This document shows positions 46,652 through 57,092 of a stretch of 64,000 nucleotides of DNA, in pieces. The position numbers and the translations under genes are program-made. The notes beneath the pieces were generated by a model. It saw only the letters and a program-made list of their open reading frames with translations. It had not been told where the DNA came from and searched no databases. The stretch is from CAWAND01 sp963807065 (GTDB lineage Bacteria > Chloroflexota > Anaerolineae > Anaerolineales > E44-bin32): contig CAWDZQ010000003.1 of NCBI GenBank assembly GCA_963807065.1, forward strand, positions 1,240,001 through 1,304,000, read 5' to 3'. The stretch's first letter is position 1; each line of letters opens with the position of its first letter.

Positions 46652-48111
46652 ATGTCCTTTAGATCTGCCCTGTCTCCAGCAATCACAAAAAGGCAATTCC
46701 TGGCTGTCGCCAGTGCCACGCTGCTTCTCTCGGCCGCGTCTGTCGTCTACAAGCTGGGGGAACCAAGCCTTTGGGTCGATGAGGCCTACACCTGGTTCTT
46801 CGTGTCCATGCCCTGGGCCAAGATGCTGCAGGCAGCCCGCATTGATGCCGTCAATCCGCCCTTTTTCTATCTGTTTGCCAAGGTTTTCACTGCCTTATTC
46901 GGGACCAGTGAAGCCGCCCTGCGCATGCCATCCGTTATAGCCTTTTTGGTGGGGCTTGCCGGCAGCCTATGGGTTGGGCGCCAAGCTGCAGGGCGGACAG
47001 GGTCCTTGGCCGCCGGCTGGTTCTGGGCGTTTCATCCGATGCTGGTCTGGTATGCACGCGACGCCAGGCCGTATGCTCTGGCTGCCGCGCTTTCTGTCTT
47101 CGGTTTGGGGATGTTCCTGCACATCAGAACACGAACGCTCCCGTCATTCTCGAGCGCCGCCGGCGCATTTGCCGTCGTCGCCCTCGGCATGCTGACCCAC
47201 TACTTCTCCATGCTGTTTGCCATCGTTACGGGCTCTCTCTCCGCTCTGGAGATTTCGAAACATCGCCGGTTCTTTCGTGTATGGGCCTCGATCATCCTGC
47301 TTAGTCTCGTCCCCCTGCTTGCCTGGCTTTGGTGGTTCTTTCAACTGCCTTCCCCATCTTTTGGGATTGGATGGATCTCTCGTCCTCATTGGTTGACATC
47401 CCCGGGACCGTGTGGAATCTCCTTTCAGGCTATGGAGCGGCCTTCGGCTGGGGCTCCCTGGCCTTTGGCCTGGTGACTTGCGCTCTCATCATCGCAGGAT
47501 GGCGTGGCCAGATCTGGTGGGCCGTAGTCACTCTCTTGCTCCCCATCCTCGGCGTTTGGGGGTTGTCACAGTTTCGCCCCGTGTATGTAGATCGTTACTT
47601 TATCGTGCTTGTGCCCTTCATCCTTCCGATCATCGCCTCGGGCGCTCAACGGCTCATGAACGGCTGGACTGAGCTCATGCCCAAGCTTCGTAGGGCATCC
47701 GGGCTGGCAGGGGCTGTGGCGCTGCTCGTCGCAACGTTCGGCGCGATGTATGCTATCCACACGCAACCCGTCTATGACAAGGAGCAGTGGAAGGAGGTGG
47801 CGGCCTGGCTTCAACAACTCCCCTCCGGCACACCTGTCCTGCTTTCGGAGCAAGAACTCGAACTGCCGCTGGCGTATTACGCGCCGGACGTCCGGCCCGA
47901 GGGGCTTATTGCAGACGCAATCTGCCCTTCGATGTGCGCCTGGGTCTTGCGCCAACCGTACACTTTCCTCCACGCGTTCACACAGAGTGTCGCCGATCCA
48001 GGGCGGACGGAGTGGCGGCCTCTCATTCCAGACGGGTGCATCTCAACTCAGGCCCACACATGGCCGACCGGCTTGGAGACGCTCTTGATGGTCTGCCGGC
48101 ACAATGGCTGA
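46652..48111 (+). CDS. GT-C (GT39/ArnT-like) membrane glycosyltransferase, frameshifted mid-gene
   Basis: ATG 46652 (MSFRSALSPA) has a ribosome site and a promoter candidate. The N-terminal half reads KLGEPSLWVDEAYTW, with the catalytic acidic pair in the first outer loop, NPPFFYLFAKVFTALFGTSE and HPMLVWYARDARPYAL, all characteristic of the GT39-like family. The frame breaks near 47335-47345 (TTCTTTC), and the second half continues in another frame from TAFPIFWDWMDLSS to 48111, with final membrane helices and a soluble C-terminal domain (VLLSEQELELPLAYYA). Together ~485 residues, a normal length. Donor would be a polyprenyl-phosphate sugar made by the GT2 upstream. Its stop overlaps the next start. 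Confidence 0.78.
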
Positions 48112-50115
48112 CGTCTTGATTCTGTCGATTCCGCAGTGGAACGCTCTGGATTCTCGTCGGCTATGCCCTGCTCATTGGCGCACGAGCGCTCTGGCCGGAA
48201 AGATCGCTGGTCTCGATCGGGCCGGCGGCGCTTTGGGACGACTTCGTCGCTTTAGCCGGCACATCCTTCCTCCTCCTGGCCGGGGCGGGCTCTGGACGAT
48301 GGATTCTCCAGAAATTGGCGGCCCGCATCAATGACCTCAGCGCGCTCGAAGAGACTTTATTCTCCTTGGCGCTTGGACTGGGGTCAATCAGTCTCGGTCT
48401 GTTTGTGCTTGGGTGCCTGGGTTGGTTCTCGCCTCCATCCGTCATTGCGCTTGTGGGGATCGAGCTCGTGGCCTTCCACGGTCATTGGACGGTTTGGTTG
48501 AGGTCCATTGGAGAACTCTCTTCACCGGCTCATGCCGTGGTGGCGGGCATGCTCCTTACTGGGCAGGGCAGCTGCGATCGGCGTGAGCGTTATCGGCCTC
48601 GCCAGCCTGCTCAACACGATGACGCCTGCTTGGAGCTACGACGCCCTGATGTATCACCTGCCGGCCCCACTCAAGTACCTGGAGTTTGGTCGGTTGGTGT
48701 TGCTCCCCGACATGTGGCAGGCCAATGGGCCCATGGGCATTGAAATGCTCAACGCCTACGGACTGGCTTTGGGCAGCGCGAGCATCGCCAGGCTCGTCCA
48801 TCTGACCTACGCCGTCCTGCTCGTCCTGGCAACATTCGCGTTCGCACACCGCTTTCTCGATGCACGCCTGGCTTGGCTTTCCGCCTTGATGCTTGTCGGG
48901 ATCCCCATCTTCCCAATCTGGGGAACGATCGCCAACATTGACATGGCTTGGGCCCTGTATGAATTCCTGAGCGTCTATGCCTTGCTTGTGTGGGTTCACT
49001 CACAAAGACAAGGTTGGGGTGCCCTCAGCGCCTCGAGCGCCGGGTTGGCCCTGTCTACAAAGTATCTTGGCCTGGCCGGAGCAGCAACCGTGGGGGTCAT
49101 CTTGATCATCTGGATGCTTCTTACCAGAGCCGTGTCCTGGCGGGACTTGGGGAGATTCGTTCTCCTGACCATCACGTTCGGCTGTCCTTGGTATCTGCTC
49201 AATTTGGTCCGAACGGGTAATCCCATCTATCCATTCATTTGGGGCGGCCCAGGCTGGGACCAAGAGCGGCTTGGCTACCTCATGACCTACTTGAGGAGTT
49301 TTGGCGGGCCAAACGCGTTGTGGTTGCTTCCCTTGGCCCCCATTCGGGTGTTCACAAACGGCTCGCTCTTCACCACATTCCTGTCATCCATCGAATTCCC
49401 CTCGCCGCTCTTCCTCCTGGCCCTCGCCCTCCCATTCACAAAACCGCCTCGGATTTTCCGCCTTCTGGCCTGGGTCACTGCCTTGCGGTTTGTTCTCTGG
49501 GGACTTGGCTCTCAGCAAACGCGTTTTCTCCTCCCTATTTTTCCAGCCTTGGCCATCTTGTCCGTATTTGCGTTGAACAGACTGCTCGATTTCGTAGGCA
49601 GCCCATCCGCCCAACGCATCGTCCTGCCAGGCCTGCTTGGCGGGCTCTTGCTCACAAGCGTGGTTTATCAGGGCGTGTTCTGGACGATGACTTAGCCTGC
49701 CGAGGTGATTGCCGGTGTGGCTTCAAAGGACTCCTTCTTGCGTCGGAATGTCACGATCTTTCCAGCCCAAGCTTTCATCCAAGAGTTTCTGCCGCCAAGT
49801 GCGCGCGCCTTCCAGATGTGGGATGGTGCCATTCTCTACTGTGACGATCGCTGCGTTCCGGACACCGAACAGTCCATCTGGACACAGATGGTTGCCCAAG
49901 ATGCGACAGTTGAGGCGGTTGCCCAGAACCTCCACGCTCGTGGGATTGACTACCTTGTCGGCAATCTGGATTCACTCAACTTCTTCCTACGGCATGATCC
50001 CAGCGGCTTGCACACCGAAGCTGTTTACTTCTTCCTGAGACAGTTTCGATTGGATTGCACCCGTCCGGTGTATGAGGACAACAAGACCGTCGTTGAGCGG
50101 ATAACCTGTTCTTGA
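48104..50115 (+). pseudogene. GT-C membrane glycosyltransferase with two frameshifts and an in-frame TAG
   Basis: ATG 48104 (MADVLILSIPQW) overlaps the preceding stop. A shift near 48125-48145 leads to LWILVGYALLIGARALWPE in a second frame. Another, somewhere in 48510-48575, leads to LASLLNTMTPAWSYDALMYH in the third, which runs to TAG 49693-49695 and then resumes in the same frame (VIAGVASKDSFLRRNVTIFP) to 50115. WSYDALMYHLPAPLKYLEFG is the key motif shared with the GT-C proteins at 53.2 and 61.5 kb (NDSLLYHM, WDSLTYHL). Restored length ~670. Three independent lesions make this the best candidate for a true pseudogene here. Confidence 0.7.
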
Positions 50116-50173
50116 TTTGACTCACAGCCCGGGACATTTTCACCTCCGGGCTAACGGTGATCCTAGAGTAAGG

Positions 50174-51791
50174 ATGAATATGCCGCGGAATTGGTCACCG
50201 CCTCAGGCCGATAGCCTCACAGACCTTTTGTCCATCCCGTTCCATCCGGTGCTTTGGGCGCTGTTCCCCGTCATCTCGCTATTGGGCACGAATATACGGA
50301 TTGTTCCGCTTCGCTTGGCGACCCGTTCGATCCTGCTGCTGCCTCTCGTGACGCTGGCAGCCTTCGGTCTCCTGGGGCTGTGGTTGAACCGCCGCAGGGC
50401 AGCTGCGTTGTTGTCCCTCTGGCTTCTGACGTTCTTTTCAGCGTACCGCGTGGTGTTGGTCTTTGCGGTTTTGGAGGCAGCCGGAACGAAGGCGGACCGC
50501 ACGGGCGCCAACTGGGCGCTGATTGTCATTCCGCTTGCCGCATTCATGGTCTCTTACCTCATCCTTCGAACGCCAAGTGAACTTCGTGAATTGTCCATCG
50601 CACTGAACATCGCTGCGCTTGCCTCCTTGGCCTTGCCCCTCTCGACGATCTTGCGCCTGGAATCCATCGATTGGCGAACCTCCCCGGTTTTGCCCAGCGA
50701 TTCTGCCCATGCTCCCTTGCCCAGCTTGAGCACTCAGAGGCCGGATATCTACTACATCATCCTTGACGGGTACGGATCTGAAGACGTCCTGCGGCAGGGA
50801 TATGACCTCGACGTGAGTCCTTTCCTAGCCGAATTGGAGGCCTCTGGCTTCTACATCGCGACCAACTCGACGAGCAACTACTCTCAGACCACACTCTCGA
50901 TCGCCTCAAGCCTGAACATGACCTACCTCCAATATTTGGAGGATATGGTCGAGCCTGAATTCGGGAGATCAGCATCTGCTTCCGCCTCTCATCCAACATA
51001 GTCTCGTGAGGCGGGAAACCGAGGAGCTAGGGTATCGGTGGGTGGCGTTCGAAACAGACTACCGCCGGACGGAGATTACGGATGCATCGACCTTTCTGAC
51101 GCCCCGCCTGCCATATGTCAACCCCTTTGAGACTCAGATACTGAGCGGATCAATGATCCGCTCAGTGCATCAGCTCACCTTTCCGTTCGCAGCTGACTGG
51201 GCAATGCCCGGTTATGCCTATCATCGTGCGCTTATCGGGTACGTTCTCGAAGAGCTGGAAATGCTTGCAGACGCTCCCGGTCCCAAGTTCGTATTCGCCC
51301 ATATCGTTGCCCCACACCCCCCGTTCGTTGTTTCATCAACGGGCCAGGCGAGAAGTCCTGACCGCCCATTCGATGCCTCCGATGGTGACCAGTTTCAAGG
51401 ATCTCAGGCCGAGTACGTGCAAGGATACGGAGACCAAGTCATCTATCTCAACTCGCGCCTGCTTCCACTTGTCCACCGCATTATTGAGGCGTCCAGAGGG
51501 GGCGCCGTCATCATCCTTCAGGGGGACCACGGGCCTGGCGCGAGGCTCGTCTGGGCCAAGCCATCATCAGAAGCCCTATGGGAACGGAGTGGGATTCTCA
51601 ATGCCATTTACGCTCCGAGTCGCTACGAGTTGCCCCTGTATCCAGAGATCACCCCGGTTAATACCTTCCGTATACTGAACAATGGGCTCTTCGGAACCGA
51701 CCTTTCCCTCCTGCCGGACCATTTCTACTATTCATCTGTCCAGCGGCCGTTTTCATTCACCTACGTTCCGTCGCCGATAGCGAGCCCGTGA
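50174..51791 (+). CDS. Membrane-bound sulfatase/phosphoglycol-transferase-like protein, frameshifted mid-gene
   Basis: ATG 50174 or 50180. Four or five N-terminal membrane helices are followed by an outer domain that starts RPDIYYIILDGYGSEDVLRQ (metal-binding Asp). SNYSQTTLSIASSLNMTYLQ is where the nucleophile Thr/Ser of LTA-synthase-like members lies. The frame ends at 51001, but a one-base shift at GGG 50963-50965 restores DQHLLPPLIQHSLVRRETEE and continues to 51791 through FVFAHIVAPHPPFVV and ILQGDHGPGARL, the second metal site. No Cys-x-Pro-x-Arg sulfatase motif is seen, so a transferase or phosphatase role is at least as likely as sulfate-ester cleavage. Confidence 0.75.
51140..51166. 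repeat. Perfect 12-bp inverted repeat inside the sulfatase-like gene
   Basis: ACTGAGCGGATC (51140-51151) and GATCCGCTCAGT (51155-51166) are separated by only AAT. It is inside coding sequence. It could form a very stable hairpin in the mRNA or be a protein-binding palindrome. Confidence 0.5.
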
Positions 51792-53146
51792 GCCTCGCAG
51801 GGGAGAACAGCGTGCCACAGTCTCGCATGGCGGAGAGATTGGTCGTTCTTGGGTCTCTCGTGCTCGTCGTCGGCTATTCGGTATACGTGTCGCTCTCACT
51901 CCCCGAACGCGGTCTGTTTGAATACTGGGCGAATGATTTCCGCACCTTCTATTCGACCGGGGTGATAGCACGGCAGGATCACATGGATTCGATCTACGAT
52001 ATGGCGACGCAGACGGAGGTGCAGCGTCCCCTCTTCGACGAATATGCCGGACCAGCAACTGGCACGACATTTGCCCCCATCCCCTTTCCCTACCTTCCAC
52101 CTTTTGCCTTGATCTTCGTGCCGCTCACCGTTCTTCAGCCCTTTCCGGCCTTGGTCCTTTGGCTCATCATCAGCTTCCTGATCCTTGCCGCCAGCCTGTA
52201 CTGGGCCGTCTCGGGACTTGAACTCGACCTTTCCCGCGCCTGGATTCGCGTCCTCGCCATTTGCATCTCGCTACCTGTCTTCCTAAACTTTGCCTTCGCG
52301 CAGGTCAACGTCCTGCTGCTGCTGGGCATCATCGGCTCCATGTTGGGATGGCGCCGGGGCGATGCAAAAGCTGCCGGCCTCTGGCTGGGACTTCTCCTCT
52401 TGAAGCCGCAGTCTGTGATCCTATTGGTTTTTGGATTGGCAATAAGTGGCAAATGGAGAGTCATCGCTTGGACCGCCGTGTCCGGAATCGCTTTGGGATT
52501 TGCCAGTGTGCTGCTGGTGGGTATGGGTGGCATGGTTAACCTCGTTCGATTGTTGTGGCTCTACCCACAAGGACTGGCGACCACCTACCCACAGTCGATG
52601 ATGAACTGGCGCAGCGCGGGACTAACTCTGACCCCCTGGATAGGCCAAGGCCCAGCCAATGCGGTGACCCTACTCGGCATTCTGCTCACCATAGTCTGCA
52701 TGGCCGTTGTGTGGAGGCGTGTCCGCGAAGACGCTGACCCGGATCTGCCTCTCATCTATGCGGCCAGCCTCGCGGGCAGCTCGGCGATCTCATGGCACTC
52801 TCACATTCACATGGCACTCCCGCTGATCGCCCTAATCTGGCTGCCTCGAAACGTGAACATTAGCATGCAGGCCGCTCGGCTCTTCTGGTCGATAGGTATT
52901 GCATTGGTATTCCTGGTCACGTTGGCTGGAACCGATCCCGGTCGGGCCCATCAAGTGGCGGGCCTCTTGTGCCTGCTCGGTAACATGCTGGTGCTCTATG
53001 CTGCGCTTGTCACACTTTCCGGCCGCCGTATGACCCTCAGCGAAGCCGGCCGTCCTGAACCATCAAGCAAGACTCCGGCAGACACTTTGGCCCAGATTCG
53101 TCAGGTACGCTGCTCGGTCGCAGCTCGAATTCCAGGACCCTTCTGA
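51788..53146 (+). CDS. GT87-like (DUF2029) membrane glycosyltransferase
   Basis: 452 residues from GTG 51788, overlapping the previous stop (GTGA). A later ATG (MAERLVVLGS) is possible. About ten hydrophobic helices. The first outer loop reads YWANDFRTFYSTGVIARQ, with the catalytic Asp of GT87 (D-F-x-x-F/Y), and IPFPYLPPFALIFVP follows, the Y-P-P segment of that family. LKPQSVILLVFGLAISGKWR then SMMNWRSAGLTLTPWIGQGP complete the pattern. GT87 enzymes use polyprenyl-phosphate mannose or arabinose on the outside of the cell. The last ~45 residues are a hydrophilic tail. It ends the plus-strand GT-C series. Confidence 0.85.
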   Translation: MSLAGENSVPQSRMAERLVVLGSLVLVVGYSVYVSLSLPERGLFEYWANDFRTFYSTGVIARQDHMDSIYDMATQTEVQRPLFDEYAGPATGTTFAPIPFPYLPPFALIFVPLTVLQPFPALVLWLIISFLILAASLYWAVSGLELDLSRAWIRVLAICISLPVFLNFAFAQVNVLLLLGIIGSMLGWRRGDAKAAGLWLGLLLLKPQSVILLVFGLAISGKWRVIAWTAVSGIALGFASVLLVGMGGMVNLVRLLWLYPQGLATTYPQSMMNWRSAGLTLTPWIGQGPANAVTLLGILLTIVCMAVVWRRVREDADPDLPLIYAASLAGSSAISWHSHIHMALPLIALIWLPRNVNISMQAARLFWSIGIALVFLVTLAGTDPGRAHQVAGLLCLLGNMLVLYAALVTLSGRRMTLSEAGRPEPSSKTPADTLAQIRQVRCSVAARIPGPF

Positions 53147-53244
53147 TCGTCAAATGGCGCAGAGATGGGTGTGCCTTTGCACACCAAGTGCTCCAAGCAT
53201 CTCCGATCCAAGTGCCTGGCCAGACCCCCATACACCAGCTTGGA

Positions 53245-55170
53245 TCAGGGGGAAGGCTCGGTACGCATGAAGACGCGGGCCACCCCAAAATCCGCCGCAA
53301 GCGGCAGCCCACCCCACTCGGTCCGATCCGCGCCGCAAATCGTGCACACAACAGCACACGGTTGAAAGGTCGGGTCCAGATAGCGAGATGAGGCACTGAG
53401 GGGATCGAGCACCTCCAGGCGCATGCCGTTTTCCGGAGCGCCGAGAACGGACCAGAGCAGATACTCCTTGTCATGCGAATCAATCACCAGCCCCACCTCT
53501 TGACAAGAGGAAGCTTTCACGAGATCGGCCGCTCCTGTGTAAGGCTCTTGAAATTCGGGCCAATTGGCGAACAGGAGTTTTTGGCGAGATTCCGTGAAGA
53601 TACTGTTCACTCGGGTCCGCGGTCGCCAGCTGACCATGGGTCGGCTCTGGTTGAAGAGAATCCAGGGTGCTGAAAGAACCGCCAGCCCTCCAATCAGCGT
53701 CCATGTCCAGCGGCGAGTCAAGACCGCGTCGCCCACGACGCCCACAAGCGGTGCAAAGAGGGCGAACGCCGGCACCTGGTATCGAATGTTTTGAGCCGCG
53801 AAAGATGAAAGCCATGCAAACAAGAGGAAAGATGTGCTGGAGACGACGGCATATTGGAGCACCATGGCATTTGGCCGTCGAGTCTTGCTACGCCGCCACA
53901 GCCAGGCAACGACCAAGATGGTTACAGCAATAAGCAGTACGTGCAGCGGGCTGCCCGCGTAGTCCTCATTGTTCCACGCCCAAGTAAGACTAAACGGGGA
54001 CTTCGGAATGCCGAGCACCTTTTCGATCGATCGCTCAACGACCACGACAGACCGCGTGAGCCCCTCAGATGGCGTGGCTGCATTCAACAGCACTTGGCGC
54101 ATCGGACCGACCAAGATCTGACCGGGCCACGCTGCGGCAATCTTGGACTGTGTCCAATCCGTCGATCCCAACGCTCCCCCGAAGGTGGCGGTGTTCCTCA
54201 ACCAATAGCCAATATTGAGAGCTATGATCGACAGCCCAATCCCCGCGCCGGAGAGGATGGCCTTCAGTCGCTGGCCCCTTATCAAACCGGGAACGAGAAG
54301 CCAGACGGCTAACGGAAAGGCGTAGATGTAGATCGTGGCTTTTGTGAGCATGCCCAGGCCAAGGGCAGCGGACATGCTCAACCATTCCCGCCCGTGAAGA
54401 GGTCGCTGCTTGGAGAGCACCACGAAATAGGCAAAAACGATCAGCCACAGGGCTGCAACATAGTCGTTTTGGGTGCTGGTGCTTTCCAGAATGCCGAGCG
54501 GAAGACTAAACATAAATGCCGCCGCCAGCCAGGCCCCTTTCCTGCGACTGCCGAGCAAGTTGGCGATGGCCCCAACGCCGATCAAGCAGCCAAGCATGCT
54601 AAACCACTGCACCAGGTTCGAGGCGTGGTCGGAGCCCAGAAGAAGTTTGAACTGGAGGATGACGATCTCCGCCCCAATCTGTGCCCAAAGCTGGGTGCTG
54701 TAGGCGGCGGGGTAGTTCGCCAGGCTGGCGTTCTGCTGCCAGTGGACAACCCGGCTCATATGGTACAGAAGCGAATCGTTGTTGTTGGGGGGTGAGACCC
54801 AAGCCACGACAAGGAGGGACCCGACCAGGAGACCGGCGATGACGTATCCCCAGGTCGCCGGGCCGCTGAAACGCCTCGTCGGTAAATTCTTCAGACCGTC
54901 ACGCAACCTCTGAAGCCCGCCCGTCCGCCAGGCGAGCAGGCCCGCTGCCAATGTCCCGGCAGACCACACCCCAGCCAGCCAGGGTACCGTCACCCAATGG
55001 CCCAAGCTCAGGACTTCGGTCGTCAGAGCGAGGAATGTCCCCCAGTAGGCAGCAGCCGCCAAGAACGACGGCCGCGCCCGGTCCATGTCGATTCCGGTAG
55101 AGCCGACCCCGCCAGCTGCCGATGCAAGCCAAAGGAGGAGAAAGGCAGCCAGGGGCAAGGTCAGAAGCAA
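53245..55170 (-). CDS. Multi-pass GT-C-like membrane glycosyltransferase
   Basis: 641 residues with about 12 hydrophobic helices. The key outer loop reads SPPNNNDSLLYHMSRVVHWQ, then TQLWAQIGAEIVILQ; STSTQNDYVAALWL lies in the next loop. The same framework occurs in the proteins at 61.5 kb (WDSLTYHLTNVAHW, GTKNDPHMAAYF) and in the pseudogene at 48.1 kb, so these are one GT-C subfamily. The C-terminal ~120 residues form a soluble domain with Cys pairs (PCAVVCTICGADRTEW). Presumably it transfers a sugar from a lipid carrier outside the cell. The stop lies 98 bp from the convergent GT87 gene. Confidence 0.75.
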   Translation of the reverse strand: MLLTLPLAAFLLLWLASAAGGVGSTGIDMDRARPSFLAAAAYWGTFLALTTEVLSLGHWVTVPWLAGVWSAGTLAAGLLAWRTGGLQRLRDGLKNLPTRRFSGPATWGYVIAGLLVGSLLVVAWVSPPNNNDSLLYHMSRVVHWQQNASLANYPAAYSTQLWAQIGAEIVILQFKLLLGSDHASNLVQWFSMLGCLIGVGAIANLLGSRRKGAWLAAAFMFSLPLGILESTSTQNDYVAALWLIVFAYFVVLSKQRPLHGREWLSMSAALGLGMLTKATIYIYAFPLAVWLLVPGLIRGQRLKAILSGAGIGLSIIALNIGYWLRNTATFGGALGSTDWTQSKIAAAWPGQILVGPMRQVLLNAATPSEGLTRSVVVVERSIEKVLGIPKSPFSLTWAWNNEDYAGSPLHVLLIAVTILVVAWLWRRSKTRRPNAMVLQYAVVSSTSFLLFAWLSSFAAQNIRYQVPAFALFAPLVGVVGDAVLTRRWTWTLIGGLAVLSAPWILFNQSRPMVSWRPRTRVNSIFTESRQKLLFANWPEFQEPYTGAADLVKASSCQEVGLVIDSHDKEYLLWSVLGAPENGMRLEVLDPLSASSRYLDPTFQPCAVVCTICGADRTEWGGLPLAADFGVARVFMRTEPSP

Positions 55171-55208
55171 GCCGGCCCTCCAAGTATCAGGGTAAGGGTG
55201 TTGAACCG

Positions 55209-56933
55209 CTACCGACGGGGCAAGAAGCCTTTGTCGCTTAAGAAGGCCACGATGCTCTCAGCGCTGGCTTCGGGAGAGATGTTGACCGTGTCGACCACGA
55301 TTTCGGGATGTTCTGGGGCTTCGTAGGGATCGTCAATGCCGGTGAAGCCTTCAATCTCTCCCCGCCGCGCCTTGGCATACAGGCCCTTTGTGTCCCGCCC
55401 TTCGCACACCTCGATCGGTGTGTCCACGAAGACCTCCACGAAATGGTCCGCCCCCACCATGTTCCGCACGTCATTGCGGGTCGCTCGATAAGGGCTGATC
55501 GCTGCGCAGATAGCCATCCCGCCGTGGCGCACGATTTCACTGGCCACGAAGCCGATGCGCCGGATGTTGATGTCACGGTCTTCCTGGCTGAACCCGAGGC
55601 CACGCGACAGATGGGTCCGCACCACATCGCCATCCAGGAGCGACACCTGGCGACCCTTTTCCTGCAGGAGCACTGCCAGGACTTCGGCGGTCGTTGACTT
55701 GCCAGCCCCGCTCAATCCGGTGAACCAGATGCAGACGCCTTGTTTGTGCCTTGGGGGGTAGGTATCCGAAAGAATCTCGGCCACCTCGGGTCGCGTGAAC
55801 CACTGGGGAAGCTTGGTCCCTTTGTTCAAATACTCTTCCCGAACCTGCGTCCCGGAAATCGATGAGGTTTGGGTGGTTTCGTCAACTTTGGAAACCTCTT
55901 CGTAGCGGTCTTCTTCCGGGAGGTACACCAGCTCGGTAAAGGGGACGGCTTTGACGCCTGTCTCCTGGCTGTGCATTTCCACCAGCTCCTGGGCGTCGTA
56001 GGGGCCATAGAATGGCTTCCCCGACAAGTCGACGCCGGGGCTGGCGTGGTCACGGCCCACGATCAGGTGATTGGCGCCATAGTTGCGGCGGATGATGGCG
56101 TGCCACAGGGCTTCACGAGGTCCAGCCAAACGCATGGCCAAAGGCAGGAGGGAAAGAAGGACGCGATCGGGCTCGTAGTACTGCGAAGCGAGGGCCCGAT
56201 AGGTGCGCACACGCGTGTAGTGATCCACATCGCCGGGCTTGGTCACGCCGACCACCGGGTGGAGCAGAAGCACGCCATCGAGCTCCTTGATCGCTCGCTT
56301 CGTCAGCTCCTCATGGACGCGGTGAAGCGGGTTGCGCGTTTGAAAGGCCACGACATTTAGGTGACCCATATTGGCCAATCTCTGGCGTGTCTGCACCGGA
56401 GTGAGACGAATCTCCTTAAAGTCAAAGTGGCGCGGAAGTTCAATGACCCTCAACTGGCCCGAAATGTTCAGCTTCCCCCACCGATACATCTCGCTGACAA
56501 GTGGATGCCGTGTGTCGCGCGTGCCGAAGACTTTTTCGGCTACACCCGCCCGGTCCCACTCATAGATCTCTTCGATCGTCATGACCGCCAGCAGTTCGTT
56601 CTTCAGGCTCCGCAGTGCGATCTGGCTGTCCAATTTGATGTCGGGCGATGGGTCCACCGGCAGCGGAATCGGGATAGGGAACACCTCCCCGCTGCTTAGC
56701 CGCATGTCTTCGACGATCCGATTGTGATCTTCTTCACAAACGAAAGTCTCGAGCGGTGAAAAGGCCCCGATGGCCAGGAGCTCTAGATCGCACATCGACC
56801 GCTCGGAGAGCTGGATCGATGGCAGCCGGCCTGCTTTGGCCTTAAGGGCTTCAGCCTCTTCGGGATCGACGATCAAGTTCGTCAAACGCCCACCGTAGGG
56901 GCTAATGAGGTCCGTTGTTTCAAACGCTTCCAC
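55209..56933 (-). CDS. Fused ATP sulfurylase / APS kinase (PAPS synthase)
   Basis: 574 residues from GTG 56933, which has AGGAG about ten bases upstream; an ATG 8 codons earlier lacks one. An N-terminal PUA-like domain is followed by the ATP sulfurylase domain: QTRNPLHRVHEELTKRA (~198-214; QxRNPxHxxHE), GRDHASPGVD (~293-302), and ISGTQVREEYLNKGTKLPQW. A C-terminal APS kinase domain has Walker A GLSGAGKST (~406-414), DGDVVRTHLSRGLGFSQEDR and FVDTPIEVCEGRDTKGLYAK. The two activities turn sulfate and two ATP into PAPS. No PAPS reductase or sulfite reductase is nearby, so supply for sulfotransferases is the likely purpose. Confidence 0.95.
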   Translation of the reverse strand: MEAFETTDLISPYGGRLTNLIVDPEEAEALKAKAGRLPSIQLSERSMCDLELLAIGAFSPLETFVCEEDHNRIVEDMRLSSGEVFPIPIPLPVDPSPDIKLDSQIALRSLKNELLAVMTIEEIYEWDRAGVAEKVFGTRDTRHPLVSEMYRWGKLNISGQLRVIELPRHFDFKEIRLTPVQTRQRLANMGHLNVVAFQTRNPLHRVHEELTKRAIKELDGVLLLHPVVGVTKPGDVDHYTRVRTYRALASQYYEPDRVLLSLLPLAMRLAGPREALWHAIIRRNYGANHLIVGRDHASPGVDLSGKPFYGPYDAQELVEMHSQETGVKAVPFTELVYLPEEDRYEEVSKVDETTQTSSISGTQVREEYLNKGTKLPQWFTRPEVAEILSDTYPPRHKQGVCIWFTGLSGAGKSTTAEVLAVLLQEKGRQVSLLDGDVVRTHLSRGLGFSQEDRDINIRRIGFVASEIVRHGGMAICAAISPYRATRNDVRNMVGADHFVEVFVDTPIEVCEGRDTKGLYAKARRGEIEGFTGIDDPYEAPEHPEIVVDTVNISPEASAESIVAFLSDKGFLPRR

Positions 56934-57071
56934 AGTTAGGTGTCTCCTAATGAACATTGCTCAACCGGCCAATCTTACCACCTCAGGTACACGGCTGCGT
57001 TCTCCGGTCCCGCGCCGCCTCCCCTCTTGCCGGGCCGGCCATCACGTCCGACGGTCACACATCAAGCGGGG

Positions 57072-57089
57072 CCCGGGCATCCGCCCGGG
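57072..57089 (-). terminator. GC-rich hairpin directly after a stop codon
   Basis: CCCGGGC (57072-57078) and GCCCGGG (57083-57089) form a 7-bp stem with a 4-base loop, starting 3 bases after the stop of the minus-strand GT39-like gene. There is no T-run, so termination is possible but unproven. Confidence 0.35.
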
Positions 57090-57092
57090 GGT

